A stretch of 10,358 nt of DNA from an uncultured Rhodoplanes sp. (GTDB lineage: Bacteria > Pseudomonadota > Alphaproteobacteria > Rhizobiales > Xanthobacteraceae). The stretch's first letter is position 1. Each line of letters starts with the position of its first letter. Below, in pieces: positions 7,301-10,358 of the stretch. The stretch lies in the NCBI GenBank assembly GCA_936924235.1, contig CAKZHN010000243.1, positions 1-10,358 of the forward strand. Direction: 5' to 3'. The notes under the pieces were generated by a model, which saw only the letters and a list, made by a program, of their open reading frames with translations, made no database searches and was not told where the DNA came from. Position numbers and translations under genes: made by a program.

Positions 7301-8131
7301 GCGGAAACCGCGCCGGAGGCCATGGCCGAGGCGGCAGAAGCTTTGGCCGTCGCGCCGGTCGAAACCGTGCAGCTCGCCGAACCGGCGACCGGCGAGATCG
7401 CCATCGCCGAAGAGGTCATCGCGCCAGAACCGGCCGCAACGGCGGAACCGATCGCGGAAGCAGCGGCGCTTGAACCGATTGATACGGCTGAGCCGGTTGC
7501 TGCGGCAGAACCGATTGCAGCGGCTGAGCCGGACGCTGCGCTTGAAACAGTCGCGGTGGCTGAGACGGCCGCTGCCCCCGAGGCCGCGATCGTGCACGAC
7601 GTCGTTGCCGAAGCGCCGGCGGAGCCCGTGGCAGAGATGCTTGCGGAAACCGCGCCCGAGGCTGTCGTCGAGGCTGCGCCTGCCGCTGACATTGCTGTCG
7701 CGCCTGAAGCAGCGTTGGAGCCCGCGCCCGAAGCTGCCGTGGCACTCGAACAGATTGCAGCGCCCGAGGCCATCGCGCCGCCCGAGGCCATCGCGGCGTC
7801 AGAGACGCTCGCGGCACCGGACGCCAAGCCTGCGGCGGCCCTCGAGGCAGCCGTGGCAACCGAGCCTGCGGCCGAAGCCACTGCCGAGATCGCGCCAGTC
7901 ATCGAGGCTGCGGCCGCCGCCGAAGCACCACCCGAAACGGCAGCGCTGAACGCCGGCGAGGTCGTCGATCTCGACGCCGATTCCGACCCCGACAAGTTCC
8001 TGTTCGACACCAACGGCGCTGCCGAGAAACCTGCAGCCGCTGCGGTGCCTGCAAAGCCCGCAGCCCCGGTCGACCCACTCATCTCGATCAAGTCGATGAG
8101 CCCCGAAGAGCGCATCGCGCTGTTCAGCTAA
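4394..8131 (+). CDS. Giant acidic Ala/Glu/Pro-rich, probably disordered protein of unknown function
   Basis: About 1245 residues, dominated by Ala, Glu, Val and Pro; I see no Cys and only two Trp. There is no signal peptide or membrane segment, so a cytoplasmic location is likely. Residues 49-126 form a probable helical or coiled-coil block (starting D-A-A-L-V-L-A-A-V-A-R-M-Q). Helical islands lie near 275-336 (S-V-E-M-L-K-S-L-V-E-A-L to F-A-W-E-L-T-R) and 886-949 (L-S-A-H-E-V-E-L-L-A-R-L). The C-terminus has D-P-D-K-F-L-F-D, a Pro/Ala linker and the tail ISIKSMSPEERIALFS. Between these are degenerate A-E-A/A-P-V-E repeats and three pentapeptide arrays. The C-terminal tail following a long acidic linker suggests a scaffold or adaptor with binding sites at both ends, but that is inference. 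Start: ATG at 4394 leaves 64 bases to the divergent transporter start. A TTG at 4364 and ATGs at 4454 and 4484 are alternatives, and none has a convincing ribosome-binding site. The unbroken frame over 3.7 kb supports a real gene. Confidence 0.8.
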   Translation: MATELRSGETKPGEPKFDEPMPSEPIASHGMAGEPASDATASRTDVGTDAALVLAAVARMQAADQEARETLERLRTGLAEMADAIVRAKANAATDSVGDIAKVVDIAAVLDEFEHLVDGLIEIATGRADDDASPEEALAAEAAPEHAAAAETGLALAGLSQAESAQTESAHIDSAQADSAAAESIQEVSTQGDSTQEDLAQDHEDWAEADLAQIAMRLVAAASAEAAPAPEIETLAAAPADIDQVPTVSDVVSRLDPAHESEPAAAEARDTAFANTAPSVEMLKSLVEALNASIPDTAEGESPDEAPVDAATAKAAAQDVIQAFAWELTRHDASDDVGEAPEAPAAEAAVAEATTPEAAIAEAAAADAHEAAEVPPAAVVDAPAATNTAPEAATAEAVAPAAELAEIAPVETPPVEAAVLDDEAAEAVRVAQDVQAFDEITIEIVAVDDDPATDAVPASGVVQELHGQKLHGPELHGQEVHVQELHPGQDLHVQVLHPVPEASQETAAEDDVVFDVVVEFDPVEPQPAPQAEAVAPAAEPAEAAVPPPATEAAETIEPVVASEPVVAHAESHNAIDNDVYALDVPEVMAVATEAGAAEAVAAEAVAEAAAAEVVIVDVPAAAAPAAEVEAAPAPEAVLETIEPAAELPPAVELVDIEQFATNPEAAEPVQATAEPLHVEAAPAEAVAAEVIPAEAVAEEAVAAEAAPVETAPVEAEMIEAAPVETVPAAEAVEPEVAEVHVEPAQEAAQAEAAQVELAEVEQAQIEQAQVEQVEAAQAEAAHIEVAQVEEPVAAEEPAAVEEPAPAEPASIETAAVETAPVEHTMADLDLAVVPYEAFDDHAYEPHPEAQPEHPVAAVAESVVAAPAAIATAEAPPAAVSAVAGHLSAHEVELLARLEQMDALPILPPELGTAVIFGPRGSAAAQTAAQIAGTAELKPPADLLPALDIGIAADEPAAAEAEPAAMAEAPAETAPEAMAEAAEALAVAPVETVQLAEPATGEIAIAEEVIAPEPAATAEPIAEAAALEPIDTAEPVAAAEPIAAAEPDAALETVAVAETAAAPEAAIVHDVVAEAPAEPVAEMLAETAPEAVVEAAPAADIAVAPEAALEPAPEAAVALEQIAAPEAIAPPEAIAASETLAAPDAKPAAALEAAVATEPAAEATAEIAPVIEAAAAAEAPPETAALNAGEVVDLDADSDPDKFLFDTNGAAEKPAAAAVPAKPAAPVDPLISIKSMSPEERIALFS
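4868..5002 (+). repeat. Pentapeptide array 1, S-A-Q-x-[DE] type (nine units)
   Basis: Nine consecutive 15-base units in frame within the giant gene encode residues 159-203: LSQAE, SAQTE, SAHID, SAQAD, SAAAE, SIQEV, STQGD, STQED and LAQDH. Consensus is S-[AIT]-Q-x-[DE]. This is not the A-[DN]-L-x-x pattern of the pentapeptide-repeat fold. The period is exact, with no indels. Confidence 0.75.
5784..5887 (+). repeat. Pentapeptide array 2, His-rich Q-x-L-H-[GV] (seven units)
   Basis: Seven direct repeats, mostly 15 bases and one of 18, share the DNA core CTTCATGGCCA. In the frame of the giant gene they give LHGQK, LHGPE, LHGQE, VHVQE, LHPGQD, LHVQV and LHP (residues 465-498), placing a His every five or six residues. 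The codons are unlike the rest of the gene (CTT, CAT, CAA, AAA). Read one base later the same DNA has nearly all G/C-ending codons, giving SFMAK, NFMAQ, SFMAR and similar units. Confidence 0.85.
6623..6763 (+). repeat. Pentapeptide array 3, A-Q-[VI]-E-Q type
   Basis: A Gln/Glu/Ala-rich stretch with an approximate 15-base period lies within the giant gene. Units include AQAEA, AQVEL, AEVEQ, AQIEQ, AQVEQ, then the register slips through VEAAQ, AEAAH and IEVAQ. It is likely strongly helical and very acidic. Less regular A/E/V/P repeats with the GCCGAAGC or GTCGAA core flank it on both sides. Confidence 0.65.
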
Positions 8132-8159
8132 GCTCCGGCTCGCATTTCGGTCGGTCGCG

Positions 8160-8588
8160 CTACCGCTTGCCCAGCGTCTTCCACACGCCGTTCGCGGTCG
8201 CCACCACGCGCGTGCCGACCACGAGCTCGCCGCTCATGAACACCAGCGCGCGGGTCCTGCGCACCACCTTGCATTTGCATTCGACGAACTCGCCGACCTG
8301 CACCGCGTCGATGAAATGCATGTCGAGCTGCACGGTCGCCTGCGGCTGCTTCTCGTTGGCGTACCAGCAGGTCATGCCCATCGAGCGGTCGGCGAAAGTC
8401 ATCAGCATGCCGCCCTGCACCACGCCGCGGCGGTTGTGATGCTTCGACTCCGCCAGGAAAGCATAGAGATGCGTGTCGCCCTCCTGCCTGGTCCAGAACG
8501 GACCGACCAAGCCGATGAAGCCCTCGTCGCGATAGGACTGCCAGCCTGCGGCGGCGGGATCGAAGGGCGCAATCTCACGGTCCGACAT
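8160..8588 (-). CDS. PaaI-family hotdog-fold acyl-CoA thioesterase
   Basis: A 142-residue protein of the normal length for a single hotdog domain; it probably hydrolyses an acyl-CoA in the cytoplasm. The family signature is at residues 50-71: H-H-N-R-R-G-V-V-Q-G-G-M-L-M-T-F-A-D. N52, G55, G59, G60 and D67 occupy the places of the conserved Asn, Gly, Gly-Gly and catalytic Asp of the PaaI/THEM2 group. The usual His before the Gly-Gly pair is Gln58. The second half (T-V-Q-L-D-M-H-F-I, then G-E-F-V-E-C, then R-T-R-A-L-V-F-M-S-G-E-L) gives the expected central beta strands. The ATG at 8588 begins a sensible N-terminus. A terminator from the upstream operon ends 16 bases before the start, leaving no obvious room for a promoter. 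Substrate is unknown. Confidence 0.9.
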   Translation of the reverse strand: MSDREIAPFDPAAAGWQSYRDEGFIGLVGPFWTRQEGDTHLYAFLAESKHHNRRGVVQGGMLMTFADRSMGMTCWYANEKQPQATVQLDMHFIDAVQVGEFVECKCKVVRRTRALVFMSGELVVGTRVVATANGVWKTLGKR

Positions 8589-8604
8589 CGACGGGGCTCA
8601 CATC

Positions 8605-8624
8605 AAAAAAACCGCAGGCTGCGG
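8605..8624 (-). terminator. Rho-independent terminator after the dehydratase operon
   Basis: Reading the minus strand, CCGCA-GCC-TGCGG forms a five-base-pair G/C-rich hairpin with a three-base loop, followed directly by seven T residues. An overlapping alternative stem pairs AACCGC (8624-8629 on the complement) with GCGGTT (8610-8615), giving an extended or competing fold. It lies 64 bases after the stop of the gene at 8689-9348 and 16 bases before the thioesterase start. Confidence 0.8.
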
Positions 8625-8688
8625 CGGTTGGCGATCATACTGCAGGATTTGGGCTCTTAGCATCGCGCGGCGCGGCCTTCCAGCAGGC

Positions 8689-9348
8689 CTACATCAGGCC
8701 GTCCGGCCTGATTTCGCAAAGCAGCCGGTAGACGCCGATGTGCGCGCCTTTGAACTCGCCGGCCAGCGCCGCAGCGACCGTCTCGGCGTCGGGCAGGCGC
8801 AGCGTCTCCACGATCAGGCAGGCCTCGATCTTGCGGTCGCCGCCGCGCAGGCGCTCCTCCTCGGACACCGGGAACTCGCGCGGATCGGCCGCCTGCCAGA
8901 TTTCGCCGCAGGCGACCGCGCGGTCGCGCATCAGCGTCTCGATCGCGGTCTTCAGCACCGCCTCGTCGGGCCGCGTGCTGAAGCGCACCGCGACCACGCC
9001 GGTGCCGCGCATCGCGCCGCGCCGGAACGTGCGATGGCACACGGTCCGGATCATGTCCTTGAAGATTTCCGACATCACGGTGCGCGTCATCGGCGTCGGC
9101 TGATCGAGCCGTCCGAGATAGGCCGCCGATTTCAACACCTGCGCCGATTGCGTGAGATAGAAATTGAAGAAGCGCGGCTGTCCCGAGATGGCTTCGTGCC
9201 GCCGGCCGATCAGGAATCCCGGCACGGCGATGCGCTCGGCCAGATGCTCGTGCTGGAACCACTCCTCGAAATCCGCCTCGCGCCCCGGCGCGACGTTGTT
9301 GAAGATCGCCAAAATGCCGGGAACGTTGCCTGGAGGTGCGTCCGCCAT
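8689..9348 (-). CDS. Uncharacterised protein, probable two-domain dimeric alpha+beta-barrel (EthD/Dabb-like) fold
   Basis: A 219-residue cytoplasmic protein without signal peptide or membrane segments. The first half (residues 10-95) has strand G-I-L-A-I-F-N-N-V, then A-D-F-E-E-W-F-Q-H-E-H-L-A-E-R and V-P-G-F-L-I-G-R-R. This W..EH....VPGF..GRR pattern resembles EthD- and Dabb-type ferredoxin-like domains, where His and Glu line the cavity. The second half (about 117-215) looks like another such domain (G-V-V-A-V-R-F strand, helix, long insert, I-E-A-C-L-I-V-E-T-L strand, helix, H-I-G-V-Y-R-L-L strand). I do not recognise a named function. The gene begins nine bases after the dehydratase stop, without a clear ribosome-binding site, so it is probably translationally coupled to it. 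A role linked to the dehydratase product or to detoxification is a guess from context only. Confidence 0.8.
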   Translation of the reverse strand: MADAPPGNVPGILAIFNNVAPGREADFEEWFQHEHLAERIAVPGFLIGRRHEAISGQPRFFNFYLTQSAQVLKSAAYLGRLDQPTPMTRTVMSEIFKDMIRTVCHRTFRRGAMRGTGVVAVRFSTRPDEAVLKTAIETLMRDRAVACGEIWQAADPREFPVSEEERLRGGDRKIEACLIVETLRLPDAETVAAALAGEFKGAHIGVYRLLCEIRPDGLM

Positions 9349-9357
9349 GTCGGTGCG

Positions 9358-10356
9358 TCAGGCCGCGACCAGCTTCTCGAACATCTCGGCGTCGACATTG
9401 CCGCCCGAGAGCACGCCGATCACCACCTTGCCCTTCACGTCGAGTTTGCCGGCGAGCAGCGCCGCAAGGCCGATGGCGCCGCCGGGCTCGACCACGAGCT
9501 TCAGCTCTCGGAACGCAAACGCCACCGCGCGGCCCACTTCAGTGTCGCTCGCCACCACGCCTTGCCCAACGAGCTTCTTGTTGATCTCGAACGTGACCAC
9601 GCCCGGCCGGTCGGTCATCAACGCGTCGCAGATCGTGCCGCTCATCTTCGCGTTCTTCTCGCGCTGGCCGCTCTTGAACGAGCGGATGGTGTCGTCGAAG
9701 CCTTCCGGCTCGACCGCATGGATCGCGATGTCCGGCACGCGCGCCTTCAGCGCCAGCGAGATGCCGGCCATCAGCCCGCCGCCCGAGGCGCCGATCACCG
9801 CCATGTCTGGCTTCACGCCGAGCGCGCCCAGATCCTCGCAGATCTCGCGGCCCGCGGTGCCCTGCCCTGCGATGATCAGCGGATCGTCGAACGGCGGCAC
9901 CAGGATCGCGCCGCGCTCCTCAGAAACCCTCCGTGCGATCGCGGCGCGATCCTCGCGGTCGCGGTCGTACAGCACGACCTCGGCGCCGAACGCCTTGGTG
10001 CGCTCACGCTTGGCTTTTGGTGCGTCGGACGGCATCACGATCACCGACCGCACGCCGCACAGCGCCGCCGCATGCGCCACGCCCTGGGCGTGGTTGCCGG
10101 ACGAATAGGCCACCACGCCGCCGTGCTTCTTGTCCGCCGGGATCGACGAGATCTTGTTGTAGGCGCCGCGAAACTTGAACGAGCCGGTGCGCTGAAGGGT
10201 CTCGGCTTTGAGAAACACGCGGGCGCCGAGCCGCTCGTCGAGCACCGGGAAATTCAAAAGCGGCGTGCGGATCGCGACGCCCTTGATCCGGGCCGCAGCG
10301 GCCTCGACGTCGGCGATGGTGGGAAGCGCGATGGGTTCGGCGGTCGGTGTGTTCAT
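9358..10356 (-). CDS. Threonine/serine dehydratase (ammonia-lyase), catabolic type without ACT domain
   Basis: This 332-residue PLP enzyme would deaminate L-threonine to 2-oxobutanoate and ammonia, or L-serine to pyruvate. Fold-type II motifs are in place: S-F-K-F-R-G-A with the Schiff-base lysine at K61, S-S-G-N-H-A-Q-G at 85-92 contacting substrate and cofactor, the phosphate-binding glycine loop S-G-G-G-L-M-A-G at 191-198, and S-G-G-N at 317-320 near the pyridine ring. It ends about where the catalytic domain ends. The C-terminal ACT-type regulatory domain of biosynthetic IlvA is absent, so isoleucine feedback control is unlikely. TdcB-like dehydratase, serine racemase or hydroxyaspartate dehydratase cannot be told apart from the motifs alone. 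The ATG at 10356 gives a normal N-terminus (helix, then I-R-T-P-L), but only two bases lie beyond it, so the ribosome-binding site and promoter are not visible. It is the first visible gene of a two-gene unit. Confidence 0.92.
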   Translation of the reverse strand: MNTPTAEPIALPTIADVEAAAARIKGVAIRTPLLNFPVLDERLGARVFLKAETLQRTGSFKFRGAYNKISSIPADKKHGGVVAYSSGNHAQGVAHAAALCGVRSVIVMPSDAPKAKRERTKAFGAEVVLYDRDREDRAAIARRVSEERGAILVPPFDDPLIIAGQGTAGREICEDLGALGVKPDMAVIGASGGGLMAGISLALKARVPDIAIHAVEPEGFDDTIRSFKSGQREKNAKMSGTICDALMTDRPGVVTFEINKKLVGQGVVASDTEVGRAVAFAFRELKLVVEPGGAIGLAALLAGKLDVKGKVVIGVLSGGNVDAEMFEKLVAA

Positions 10357-10358
10357 GG

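Noticed and set aside
4883..7597. 904-residue open frame on the minus strand, antisense to the giant gene
   Set aside because: Its Arg/Gly/Leu/Phe/Asp-rich composition is what the complement of repeated GCC, GAA and GTC codons produces. No domain or sensible start is visible, and the plus frame is longer and ends in non-repetitive peptide.
6913..8115. 400-residue Ala/Ser/Gly-rich minus-strand frame
   Set aside because: Mirror of the same repeats (GCC/GGC/GCG read backwards); no recognisable motifs.
8132..8159. Terminator between the convergent giant gene and thioesterase
   Set aside because: The 28 bases contain no convincing stem and T-tract on either strand.
9164..10108. 314-residue plus-strand frame across the dehydratase
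   Set aside because: Antisense shadow of a gene with clear PLP-enzyme motifs; Ser/Pro/Thr-rich with no domain.

Overview
This window is high-GC DNA that looks like an alphaproteobacterium of the order Rhizobiales, most likely the Bradyrhizobium/Rhodopseudomonas group. The evidence is strong G/C preference at third codon positions, the protein families present, and a diverged copy of a short palindromic repeat (3109-3159) that I recall as common in those genomes. I did no search, so this placement is an inference. There are six protein-coding genes and no RNA genes, insertion sequences or CRISPR. All gaps between genes are about 110 bases or less.

Layout. (1) 2-3046, plus strand: the 3' part of a large calcium-binding surface or secreted protein. 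It has seven FG-GAP propeller blades, an Ig-like linker, then an RTX-like region built on a 98-residue tandem super-repeat. (2) 3157-4329, minus strand: a 12-helix MFS transporter of the phenylpropionate-permease-like type. Its stop codon lies in the edge of the palindromic repeat. (3) 4394-8131, plus strand, divergent from the transporter: a very long, acidic, Ala/Glu/Val/Pro-rich protein of about 1245 residues. It is probably mostly disordered, with a helical N-terminal block, a few ordered islands, three pentapeptide arrays and a distinctive C-terminal tail. I cannot assign a function. (4) 8160-8588, minus strand: a PaaI-like hotdog thioesterase. (5) 8689-9348 and (6) 9358-10356, minus strand: an uncharacterised two-domain alpha+beta-barrel-like protein and a catabolic-type threonine/serine dehydratase, nine bases apart and surely cotranscribed. 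A good Rho-independent terminator follows this pair and ends only 16 bases before the thioesterase start codon.

The genes do not form one pathway. The dehydratase pair is a small amino-acid catabolic unit, the thioesterase probably acts on acyl-CoAs, and the transporter imports an unknown small molecule. The most unusual item is the gene at 4394-8131. Inside it, 5784-5887 is a 15-bp tandem array whose codon bias fits a different reading frame from the gene that contains it.
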